Shown here piece after piece: positions 57,152 to 64,000 of a DNA stretch of 64,000 bases. The position numbers were made by a program, and so were the translations under genes. The notes beneath the pieces are model-generated. The model worked only from the letters and a program-made list of their open reading frames with translations, was not told the DNA's origin and did not search any database. This stretch comes from Azorhizobium caulinodans ORS 571 (GTDB taxonomy: Bacteria; Pseudomonadota; Alphaproteobacteria; Rhizobiales; Xanthobacteraceae): contig NC_009937.1 of NCBI RefSeq assembly GCF_000010525.1, positions 310,001-374,000 of the forward strand. Direction: 5' to 3'. The stretch's first letter is position 1. The number at the start of each line of letters is the position of its first letter.

Positions 57152-57526
57152 TCAGGGACAGACGGAAAGCGTGACCGGATCGGCTCCGGCCGGCAGGAGA
57201 TCGCCCATCTGCGTGCAGCGGCCTTCAACGCAGATGCGGTAGTCGGCAGTGGCGCCCGAGCGGCGCAACGCCAGCGAGGGGAGGGGCGCGGCCTTGGGGT
57301 GGGCCACGTAGCGGTCGCCCTGGAGCACGGCGTCCGGCGGCGGCTCCATGCCCGCCCCCGATCCCTCGATGCGCATCTCGGTGAGGGTGAGGCCCTCTGC
57401 GCTCGCGCGCCAGTCCTCCGCCCATTCCGTTTTCTGCACCGAATGGGTCCACAGGAGCGTGATCGCGGCGCCGAGGCGCACCGTGGCACCGGCGCCCGAC
57501 AGGCAGATGAGCAGGGGAGCAGCCAT
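57152..57526 (-). CDS. DUF1850 domain-containing protein
   Basis: A 124-residue protein with a short hydrophobic N-terminus (probable signal or anchor) and the DUF1850 hallmarks: LLWTHSVQKTEWAEDWRA, MRIEGSGAGMEPPPDAV and DYRICVEGRC. DUF1850 genes usually sit between the fused permease and the receptor of TAXI-type TRAP transporters. Here the transporter is 3 kb away (60464-63662) and adhP plus an aldehyde dehydrogenase lie between, so the link is suggestive only. Function unknown. Confidence 0.84.
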   Translation of the reverse strand: MAAPLLICLSGAGATVRLGAAITLLWTHSVQKTEWAEDWRASAEGLTLTEMRIEGSGAGMEPPPDAVLQGDRYVAHPKAAPLPSLALRRSGATADYRICVEGRCTQMGDLLPAGADPVTLSVCP

Positions 57527-57562
57527 GGGCGCGAGTTTACGGGCCGGCCTCCAAAAAGCGAA

Positions 57563-57584
57563 CCCCGCGCCGACGGGCGCGGGG
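57563..57584 (-). terminator. Terminator after adhP
   Basis: An 8-bp stem (57563-57570 with 57577-57584); on the minus strand it is followed by TTCGCTTTTTGG. It lies 74 bases after the adhP stop codon and just before the DUF1850 gene. Confidence 0.7.
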
Positions 57585-57657
57585 CCGGAGGGCCGGAAGC
57601 CACAGGAGATGCGGCCTCGGCGCTATCGAGGGGCCGGGCACTGCCGCCCGGCGTCCC

Positions 57658-58683
57658 TCAGTTCATGTTGAGGACGATGCGCCCGTCGATGCCGCCTTCT
57701 TCCATGCGGTGGAAGATCTCGTTGATGTTCTCGAGCTTGTCCCACGAGAAGTGGGCGGCCACCTGACCGTTGCCGGCGAACTCGAGGGCCTCCTCCAGAT
57801 CCTGGCGGGTGCCCACGATGGAGCCGCGCACGGTGATGCGCTTCAGCACCGTGTCGAAGATGGGCATGGCGAACATGCCCGGAGGCAGGCCGCACAGGGC
57901 CATGGTGCCGTGGGCGCGCAGCACGTTGAACGCCTGTTCGAACGCCTTGGGCGAGACGGCCGTGACGAGCACACCGTGGACGCCGCCGATGGCCTTCTGC
58001 ACCACGGCACCCGGATCTTCCTCACGGGCGTTCACGACCAGTTCGGCACCCAGCTTCTTCGCCAGTTCCAGCTTGTCGGGGTGCACGTCGATGGCCACCA
58101 CATGCATGCCCATGGCCTTGGCATACTGCACGGCCATGTGGCCGAGCCCGCCGATGCCCGAAATGGCGACCCATTCGCCCGGCTTCACCTCGGTTTCCTT
58201 CAGGCCCTTGTAAACCGTCACGCCGGCGCACAGCACGGGCGCGGCCGGACCCCAGTCCAGCTTGTCGGGCAGGCGGCCCACGTAATTGGGGTCAGCCACC
58301 GCATATTCGGCAAAGCTGCCGTTGACGGAATAGCCGGTGTTCTGCTGGTCGGCGCAAAGCGTTTCCCACCCCGTGCGGCAGTGGGGACAATAGCCGCAGG
58401 CGGTGTGCAGCCACGGAATGCCCACGCGGTCGCCTTCCTTCACGCGCTTCACCCGGCTGCCGACGCCGACCACGGTGCCGACGCCCTCATGGCCGGGAAT
58501 GAACGGCGGCTTCGGCTTCACCGGCCAGTCGCCCTTCACCGCATGCAGATCGGTGTGGCACACGCCGGTGGCGGCGATGCGCACGAGAATCTGCTCGGGG
58601 CCTGGCTCTGGCACGGGCACCTGCTCGATCACGAGGGGCTGGCCCAGCTGGTGGACGACGGCGGCTTTCATCATGTTGGTCAT
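57658..58683 (-). CDS. adhP: Zinc-dependent alcohol dehydrogenase AdhP
   Basis: A 341-residue medium-chain alcohol dehydrogenase, NAD-dependent, interconverting ethanol and acetaldehyde. Catalytic zinc ligands are C42, H65/E66 and the Cys of PVLCAG; the structural zinc site is C96, C99, C102 and C110. The NAD loop is ISGIGGLGHMAVQYAKAMG. AAGGAG precedes the ATG. A perfect FNR/FixK box is centred 57 bases upstream of the start, which predicts induction at low oxygen. It is divergent from an aldehyde dehydrogenase gene. Confidence 0.94.
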   Translation of the reverse strand: MTNMMKAAVVHQLGQPLVIEQVPVPEPGPEQILVRIAATGVCHTDLHAVKGDWPVKPKPPFIPGHEGVGTVVGVGSRVKRVKEGDRVGIPWLHTACGYCPHCRTGWETLCADQQNTGYSVNGSFAEYAVADPNYVGRLPDKLDWGPAAPVLCAGVTVYKGLKETEVKPGEWVAISGIGGLGHMAVQYAKAMGMHVVAIDVHPDKLELAKKLGAELVVNAREEDPGAVVQKAIGGVHGVLVTAVSPKAFEQAFNVLRAHGTMALCGLPPGMFAMPIFDTVLKRITVRGSIVGTRQDLEEALEFAGNGQVAAHFSWDKLENINEIFHRMEEGGIDGRIVLNMN

Positions 58684-58733
58684 GGCCGGTCTCCTTCTGC
58701 CGCGGAGAAGACCGCAGGCCGCCGGGGCGCACC

Positions 58734-58747
58734 TTGATCCGCATCAA
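58734..58747. promoter_or_regulatory. FNR/FixK box upstream of adhP
   Basis: TTGATCCGCATCAA matches the TTGAT-N4-ATCAA consensus at every defined base. If it acts as a -41.5 site for adhP, the transcript would start near 58699, just ahead of the ribosome-binding site. Confidence 0.82.
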
Positions 58748-58841
58748 GCTCCTGCCAGTGACGGAGCGTTCACTCCGGCGGGCGGTATGGCGTTATTGGA
58801 ATTTTTGCTCAACAGGTGTCGCAACGGCACCGTTGCATTGC

Positions 58842-58855
58842 TTGATGCGGATCAA
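58842..58855. promoter_or_regulatory. FNR/FixK box upstream of the aldehyde dehydrogenase gene
   Basis: TTGATGCGGATCAA is a second perfect TTGAT-N4-ATCAA box. A -41.5 position would put the aldehyde dehydrogenase transcript start near 58890, about 140 bases before its start codon. Confidence 0.8.
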
Positions 58856-59028
58856 CGCAGCCGATGCGGCGCGGCAGGACAGTGCCGCATCCCCGGACGC
58901 ATCGCTGATCGACGGGGAGCAGGGCGCACGGCGCCCGGGCGGTGCCGCGTGCGGGCGGCGTCCCTTGGGGCTCCAGCAGGATGCCTGCCGACCGGCGGGC
59001 CCGGTCCTCTCACCGAATGGAAACGGCC

Positions 59029-60420
59029 ATGGCTTACGCAAGCACCAATCCCTTCACCGCCGAGGTCCTCCAGACCTTTCCCAACGCCACCGATGCCGAG
59101 GTGGTGGCGGCCATCGACGCCGCCCATGCCGCATTCCTGGGCTGGCGCGAGACGTCCTTCGCCTATCGCGCCCGCATCCTCCAGAACGCCGCCGACCTGC
59201 TGCGTCGCGATGTGGACGGCTATGCCCGCCTGCTGACGCTGGAGATGGGCAAGCTCTTCTCCGAGGCGAAGGGCGAGGTGGAACTCTCCGCCCGCATCTT
59301 TGAATATTATGTCCAGAATGCCGAGCGTCTGCTCGAGCCCGAGCCGCTGCCCGTGGCCGATCCGGCGGAAGGGAAGGCTGTTCTGGTCTGCGAGCCGCTT
59401 GGGGTGCTGCTGGCCATCGAGCCGTGGAACTTCCCCTACTACCAGATCGCCCGCATCATCGCGCCGCAGCTCTCGGCGGGGAATACCGTCCTGCTGAAGC
59501 ACGCCTCCAACGTGCCCCAGAGCGCCGCCGCCTTCGAGCGTCTGATGCTGGAGGCCGGACTGCCGAAGGGCGCCTTCCGCAACCTTTACGCCACCCGCGC
59601 GCAGATTGAGCTCATCCTCAACGATCCGCGTGTCCATGGCGTTGCCCTCACCGGCTCGGAAGGGGCGGGTGCGGAGGTGGCGTCCGTTGCTGGCAAGGCG
59701 CTCAAGAAATCCACCATGGAGCTTGGCGGCGCCGACGCCTTCGTCGTGCTTAAGGATGCGGACCTTGCCAAGACGGTGAAATGGGCGGTCTTCGGCCGCC
59801 ACTGGAACGGCGGGCAGGTGTGCGTCTCGTCCAAGCGCATGATCATCGTGGACGAGGTCTATGACGCCTTCTTCGAGCAGTACAAGGCGGGTGTCGCGGG
59901 CCTGAAGGCGGGCGATCCCTTCGATGCGCAGACGACGCTCGCGCCCCTGTCTTCGCAGGGGGCCGCGGACGAGGTGAAGCAGAAGATCCAGGAGGCGGTC
60001 GCCCATGGCGCCACCGCCATCGAGGTGGGCGCGCCGGTGCCGAACCAGGGCGCCTTCGTGCAGCCCACCATCCTCACCAACATCACCGAGGACAATCCGG
60101 CCCGCTACTGGGAGTTCTTCGGTCCCGTCTCCATGCTCTTCCGCGCCAAGGACGAGGACGATGCGGTGCGCATCGCCAACGACTCGCCCTTCGGTCTCGG
60201 CGGCTCGGTCTTCACGTCCGATACCAAGCATGGCGCGGAAGTTGCGAAGCGCATCTCCACCGGCATGGTGTTCGTGAACCACCCTACCATGGTGAAGGCG
60301 GACCTGCCTTTCGGCGGCATCCGCCGCTCGGGCTATGGGCGCGAACTCCTTGGTCTCGGGCTCAAGGAGTTCGTCAACCACAAGCTCATCGACGTGGTGG
60401 ACATCGACGCGCCCTTCTGA
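59029..60420 (+). CDS. NAD(P)-dependent aldehyde dehydrogenase (short SSADH type)
   Basis: A 463-residue aldehyde dehydrogenase of the shorter Sad/YneI-GabD1 group, often acting on succinate semialdehyde. Catalytic residues N134 (EPWNFP), E231 (MELGGAD) and C265 (GGQVCVSSKR) are present. Start: ATG at 59029 has GGAAA upstream; 59017 is an alternative. Paired with adhP and an FNR/FixK box, acetaldehyde oxidation is also plausible. A strong hairpin follows its stop codon. Confidence 0.93.
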   Translation: MAYASTNPFTAEVLQTFPNATDAEVVAAIDAAHAAFLGWRETSFAYRARILQNAADLLRRDVDGYARLLTLEMGKLFSEAKGEVELSARIFEYYVQNAERLLEPEPLPVADPAEGKAVLVCEPLGVLLAIEPWNFPYYQIARIIAPQLSAGNTVLLKHASNVPQSAAAFERLMLEAGLPKGAFRNLYATRAQIELILNDPRVHGVALTGSEGAGAEVASVAGKALKKSTMELGGADAFVVLKDADLAKTVKWAVFGRHWNGGQVCVSSKRMIIVDEVYDAFFEQYKAGVAGLKAGDPFDAQTTLAPLSSQGAADEVKQKIQEAVAHGATAIEVGAPVPNQGAFVQPTILTNITEDNPARYWEFFGPVSMLFRAKDEDDAVRIANDSPFGLGGSVFTSDTKHGAEVAKRISTGMVFVNHPTMVKADLPFGGIRRSGYGRELLGLGLKEFVNHKLIDVVDIDAPF

Positions 60421-60430
60421 GCGCGAACTC

Positions 60431-60460
60431 ATCCCCGCGCGGCCCGCACCGCGCGGGGAT
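60431..60460. terminator. Terminator between aldehyde dehydrogenase and TRAP genes
   Basis: A perfect 12-bp stem (60431-60442 with 60449-60460), six-base loop, between convergent genes and four bases before the TRAP permease stop codon. The T-run is poor. Confidence 0.65.
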
Positions 60461-60463
60461 CTG

Positions 60464-62584
60464 TCACACCGGACGCGGCGGCGCGCGCCGCACCTGGAGC
60501 AGGTGCCAGCCGAGGAAGACGGCGAGGAGCGCGAAGCCGGAAATGTCCGACATGGGCACGGCGGCGACGAAAAGCAGCGCCGCCAGCCCCGCGACGATGC
60601 GCTCGATGAGGCCGAGCGGTCCGAACAGCCAGCCGATGGCGATGGCCCCCAGCAGCCCGATGACGATGCAGGCCTTGGTGAACACGTAGGCTACCTCGAC
60701 CCAGTAGCCGTAATGGGCAGCGATCTCGCCGCCCTGCTGGAGCATGAGGGTCGGCTCGTAGACAGCCATCACCGGAATGAGAAAGCCGGCGAGCGCGATG
60801 CGGCAGGCTTGCCAGCCGATGGCATCGGGCGAGGCCTTGGCGATGGGCGCCGCGGCGAGGGCGGCGAGGGCCACAGGCGGCGTCAGGTCGGCGATGATGC
60901 CGTAATAGAAGACGAACATGTGGCTGACGATCAGCGGCACGCCCAGCGAGAGCATGGCGGGCGCCGCCAGCGAGGCGGTGATGATGTAGGTGGGGATCGT
61001 CGGGATGCCGGTGCCGAGGATGATGCTGGTGACGATGGTCAGCAGCAGCGAGAGCCACAGCGTCTCCTTGCCGATGGACACCACCCAGCCGCCGAAGATC
61101 GTCGCCGTGCCGGTGAGCGTGAGCACGCCGATGACCGTGCCGACGATGGCGCAGGCCATGCCCACGGGCAGCGCCTGCCGGGCACCTTCCGCCAGCCCGT
61201 CACGGCAGAGCGCCAGCGTCGCCCGCCCGCCGCGGGTGATCCCGTTCACGACGATGAGCGCCAGCACGAGGCCGACGATGACCATGACGCCGAACTGGAA
61301 GAAGCTGGCGCACACGAGCCCGATGAGGATCCAGAAGGCGAGGCGTAGCGCGGGCTTTCCCGCTTCGCCGGCAAGGCTCTGGCCGAGGATGAGCACCACG
61401 GTGAGCGCGAGGCCTACGGCGCCGGCGAACAAAGGCGTGTAGCCCGCGAACAGCAGATAGACGAGCACGGCGAGCGGCAGCAGCAGATACCAGCCGCGCC
61501 GCAGCGCCGGGATCACGCGCGGCACCCTGTCCTTCGGGATGCCGACGAGGCCGTGCTTGCCGGCTTCCAGATGCACCATCCAGAAGGCGGAGGCGAAATA
61601 GAGGATGGCCGGGATGATGGCGGCCTTTACGATGGTGGCGTAAGGCACGCCGATGGTCTCGGCCATGATGAAGGCCACCGCCCCCATCACCGGCGGCATG
61701 ATCTGCCCGCCCATGGAGGCGGTGGCCTCCACCCCGCCCGCGAAGGAGGCGGAATAGCCGAAGCGCTTCATCAGCGGGATGGTGAACTGGCCGACCGTCA
61801 CCACATTGGCGACGCCCGAGCCGGAAATGGTGCCCATGAGGGCGGAGGAGAAGACCGCCACCTTCGCCGGCCCGCCCCGCGCGCGCCCGAAGAGGCCCAG
61901 CGCGATGTCGTTGAAGAGCTGGATCATGCCGGCCCGCTCCAGGAACGTGCCGAACAGGACGAAGAGGAAGATGTAGGTGGCGGAGACCGCGATGGGCGTG
62001 CCGTAGATGCCCTCCGTGCCGAAGGACATCTGCTCCACGATCTGCTCCAGCGAATAGCCGCGATGGTCGAGCGGGGCGGGCAGATACTGGCCGAACAGAC
62101 CATAGAGCAGGAAGGCGCCGCAGATGAGCGGCAGGGCCGCCCCCATCATCTGCCAGGAGATGACGAACACCACCACGATGAGCGCGATGCCCATCACGAA
62201 ATCGGCCTGCGAGATCTCGCCGGCCCGCAGGATCAGGTCGTTATAGAAGATCCACTGGTAGAGCCCGGTGCCGAAGCCGATGAGCCCCAGCCCCCAGCCG
62301 AGCGCCAGCGTCGCCTTGTTCGTCGAGCGGTGGTTGGCGATGAGCGCCGCCGAGATGAGGCACAGGAAGCCCACGTGCAGCGCGCGGATCACCTGGCTGG
62401 GCAGGATGGCATAGGTGGAGACGAAGAGCTGGTAGGCCGAGAAGGCGATGGCGATCCAGAACAGCAGCGTGCCCTTGAAGCCCGTGCCGAAGCCGGGCGG
62501 CAGGCCATGTTCCATGTCGTCGATGGGGGCGAAGGTCTGGGGCGGGGTGATGTCGCTGTCGGCGGGGATGCTCGGCGTGCTCAT
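60464..62584 (-). CDS. TRAP transporter fused permease (TAXI type)
   Basis: A 706-residue membrane protein in which the small (DctQ-like) and large (DctM-like) TRAP subunits are fused, as in TAXI-type systems. About 17-18 hydrophobic segments. Conserved DctM segments include GSGVANVVTVGQFTIPLMKRFGYSASFAGGVEATASMGGQIMPPVMGAVAFIMAE and, in the second half, the LGTGIPTIPTYII stretch. It imports an organic acid, substrate unknown, driven by an ion gradient. The receptor gene is 136 bases upstream on the same strand. Confidence 0.93.
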   Translation of the reverse strand: MSTPSIPADSDITPPQTFAPIDDMEHGLPPGFGTGFKGTLLFWIAIAFSAYQLFVSTYAILPSQVIRALHVGFLCLISAALIANHRSTNKATLALGWGLGLIGFGTGLYQWIFYNDLILRAGEISQADFVMGIALIVVVFVISWQMMGAALPLICGAFLLYGLFGQYLPAPLDHRGYSLEQIVEQMSFGTEGIYGTPIAVSATYIFLFVLFGTFLERAGMIQLFNDIALGLFGRARGGPAKVAVFSSALMGTISGSGVANVVTVGQFTIPLMKRFGYSASFAGGVEATASMGGQIMPPVMGAVAFIMAETIGVPYATIVKAAIIPAILYFASAFWMVHLEAGKHGLVGIPKDRVPRVIPALRRGWYLLLPLAVLVYLLFAGYTPLFAGAVGLALTVVLILGQSLAGEAGKPALRLAFWILIGLVCASFFQFGVMVIVGLVLALIVVNGITRGGRATLALCRDGLAEGARQALPVGMACAIVGTVIGVLTLTGTATIFGGWVVSIGKETLWLSLLLTIVTSIILGTGIPTIPTYIITASLAAPAMLSLGVPLIVSHMFVFYYGIIADLTPPVALAALAAAPIAKASPDAIGWQACRIALAGFLIPVMAVYEPTLMLQQGGEIAAHYGYWVEVAYVFTKACIVIGLLGAIAIGWLFGPLGLIERIVAGLAALLFVAAVPMSDISGFALLAVFLGWHLLQVRRAPPRPV

Positions 62585-62720
62585 GAAGGCATCGCTCCAC
62601 GGGTCGGCGCCGCCGGAGGCGGCTACGCGATGAGGCAGGAGGAAAACGCGGGCGGGTGGGCACCCCACGGCGCCCACTCAAACGTCGCATCACGGGCCGC
62701 CTGGCGCGGCGCAGGAACCC

Positions 62721-63662
62721 TCAGGGCGTGACGCCCTGCTCCTTGAAGTATTTCTCGGCGCCCGGATGGAAGGGCACGGGAGACCCCTTCATGGCATCTT
62801 TAAGGGAGATGGACTTCGCCGCCACATGGGCCGCCTGCAACTCCGGCAGGTTCTCGAAGATGGCCTTGGTGATGGCATAGACATCACCCTCCTTCATGTC
62901 CTCGCGCACCACGAGGAAGTTCGGCACGGCGGCGGTCGGCACGTCCTTGTCCTGCCCGGTATAGGTGCCGGCGGGAATGGAGGCCTTCAGATAGGGCGTG
63001 CCCACTTTCTCCACGACGCTCGCCGGAATCTCCACCACGTTGATCTCCACGGAGGTGGCGAGATCCTTGATGGAAGCAACGCCGAGGCCGGCGGACTGGA
63101 GCGTGGCGTCGAGCTGGCGGTTTTTCATCAGCTCCACGGATTCGGCGAAGGGCAGATATTCCACCTTGCCGAGATCCTCATATTTGAGGCCGGCGGCATT
63201 CAGGATGGCGCGGGCATTGAGCTCCGTGCCGGACTTCGGCGCACCCACCGAGAGGCGCTTGCCCTTCAGATCGGCGATGCTCTTGATGCCGCTGTCCTTG
63301 GACGCGACGATCTGGATGTAGTTGGGATAGATGGCCGCCAGCGCGCGCACCTTCTTGAGCGGCGTCTTGAAGCCGGCGTCCTCCTTGCCCGCCCAGCCGT
63401 CCGCGAGGCTGTCGGCGAGCGTGAACCCGATCTCGCCCTTGCCCTGCTGGATGAGGATGAGATTCTCCACCGAGGCCTTGGTGGCCTGCACGGAGGGGCG
63501 GGCGCCCGGCACCTTGTCCGAGACGATCTTCGAGATGGCGACGCCGAGCGGATAGTAAACGCCCGATGTGCCGCCTGTCAGGATGTTGATGAAGTCTGCC
63601 CGCGCCGCAAGCGGGGAGAGGGCGAAAACGGCTGCAAGCGCAGCAAGCGCGAGTTTTCTCAA
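62721..63662 (-). CDS. TRAP transporter TAXI family solute receptor
   Basis: A 313-residue periplasmic receptor with a signal peptide (MRKLALAALAAVFALSPLAARA). INILTGGTSGVYYPLGVAISKIV is the TAXI signature, and KGKRLSVGAPKSGTELNARAIL and the ligand-binding core follow. The start is TTG at 63662 with GGGAG seven bases upstream, chosen because it opens a perfect signal peptide. It delivers a carboxylate-type solute (glutamate or 2-oxoglutarate in a studied relative) to the fused permease downstream. Confidence 0.93.
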   Translation of the reverse strand: MRKLALAALAAVFALSPLAARADFINILTGGTSGVYYPLGVAISKIVSDKVPGARPSVQATKASVENLILIQQGKGEIGFTLADSLADGWAGKEDAGFKTPLKKVRALAAIYPNYIQIVASKDSGIKSIADLKGKRLSVGAPKSGTELNARAILNAAGLKYEDLGKVEYLPFAESVELMKNRQLDATLQSAGLGVASIKDLATSVEINVVEIPASVVEKVGTPYLKASIPAGTYTGQDKDVPTAAVPNFLVVREDMKEGDVYAITKAIFENLPELQAAHVAAKSISLKDAMKGSPVPFHPGAEKYFKEQGVTP

Positions 63663-63851
63663 GGGCGTTCTCCCAAATCAGTTTTGTTTTGCTTTGGGAG
63701 TGAGGCTATCGCCTCTCCGGCCAAAGGCCAGAGGCTTTTGCGGGCCTTCGACGAATTTCCCATGGTGAGCGCTGGCGGAGCCGCGGCGGCGTTGCCCTCG
63801 GCCTGCGCGCGCGCTAGGACTATTGGCATAAAGTATACAAAGGGGAACGCC

Positions 63852-64000
63852 ATGCCGTCCGATCGGGACATCCTGCTCGCCCTGTTCGATGCCGCGCTGA
63901 ATGCCGCCGTGCCCGAGGGCAAGTTCGAGGGCCGCCTGCCGGAGCCGCCGAAGGGGCGCACCATCGTGATCGGCGCCGGCAAGGCGTCCGCCCGCATGGC
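63852..64000 (+). CDS. Glycerate kinase / MOFRL family, N-terminal fragment
   Basis: The first 49 codons of a gene cut by the window end. MPSDRDILLALFDAALNAAV and KGRTIVIGAGKASARM match the start of glycerate 2-kinase (GckA/TtuD, DUF4147-MOFRL), the enzyme that phosphorylates D-glycerate. AAAGGGG precedes the ATG. It is divergent from the TRAP receptor gene, so the transporter may import a hydroxyacid such as glycerate or its precursor; that is inference. Confidence 0.82.
   Translation, partial: MPSDRDILLALFDAALNAAVPEGKFEGRLPEPPKGRTIVIGAGKASARM

Larger units (their letters stand above)
58684..59028. promoter_or_regulatory. Divergent adhP/aldehyde dehydrogenase control region
   Basis: This 345-base region has no gene. 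It carries two perfect FNR/FixK boxes, one near each gene, and an AT-rich patch (GCGTTATTGGAATTTTTGC) between them. The right-hand 150 bases are GC-rich and otherwise featureless. Confidence 0.6.

Overview
The window is GC-rich bacterial DNA whose gene content points to an alphaproteobacterium of the Rhizobiales, most likely Xanthobacteraceae (Azorhizobium/Xanthobacter-like). Supporting genes are an Lrp-controlled ACC deaminase, homospermidine synthase, a PhaR/PhaA/PhaB polyhydroxybutyrate set, intracellular PHB depolymerase, a CpaA/Flp pilin pair, many LysR regulators, an NDUFAF5-like methyltransferase and an alphaproteobacterial intergenic palindromic repeat. The genus is inferred; no rRNA or species marker is present. 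About 60 protein genes and one tRNA (tRNA-Glu, CTC) are supported. No CRISPR array, insertion sequence or replication origin was seen.

Layout. 1-7.5 kb: EVE protein, acdR/acdS, two tandem paralogous small secreted proteins, an F420-reductase-like gene divergent from a LysR gene, a lytic transglycosylase and an AEC transporter. 7.5-12.6 kb: an accessory block beside tRNA-Glu with an orphan type VI tube protein (Hcp), a strikingly AT-rich 590-residue unknown gene downstream of it, and a 335-residue unknown gene. 12.7-25 kb: YggS, a diguanylate cyclase, leucyl aminopeptidase/NlpC-P60 pair, flp-cpaA, LysR/MFS pair, phosphoglucomutase/phosphomannomutase and HrpB helicase. 25-36.5 kb: WD40 protein, acetoacetate decarboxylase, patatin, TauE/LysR, MocR/EamA, GST, PHB depolymerase and homospermidine synthase. 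36.7-45 kb: small envelope proteins, methyltransferases, acetyl-CoA synthetase, an orphan sulfate-binding protein, a thioredoxin-like [2Fe-2S] ferredoxin and leuB. 45-48 kb: phaB, phaA and divergent phaR. 48-57.5 kb: EAL phosphodiesterase, rpmF, a parvulin, TetR/DUF2798, argJ-mutT, thioesterase, methyltransferase and DUF1850. 57.6-64 kb: adhP and an aldehyde dehydrogenase diverging around two perfect FNR/FixK boxes, a TAXI-type TRAP transporter and the start of a glycerate kinase.

Functional themes. Carbon storage and C2/C4 metabolism recur: acs, phaA, phaB, phaR, phaZ, adc and patatin cover acetate activation, PHB synthesis and PHB mobilisation, but the synthase phaC is not here. Plant-association traits are suggested by ACC deaminase. 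Oxygen-responsive fermentation control is suggested by the paired FNR/FixK boxes. Many convergent gene pairs are separated by perfect GC-rich hairpins that can terminate both strands.

The most unusual part is the Hcp / AT-rich gene block at 7.5-12 kb, which looks horizontally acquired and could be a type VI secretion cargo module. The tandem secreted paralogs at 2.5-3.4 kb are a second group I cannot assign to a known family.
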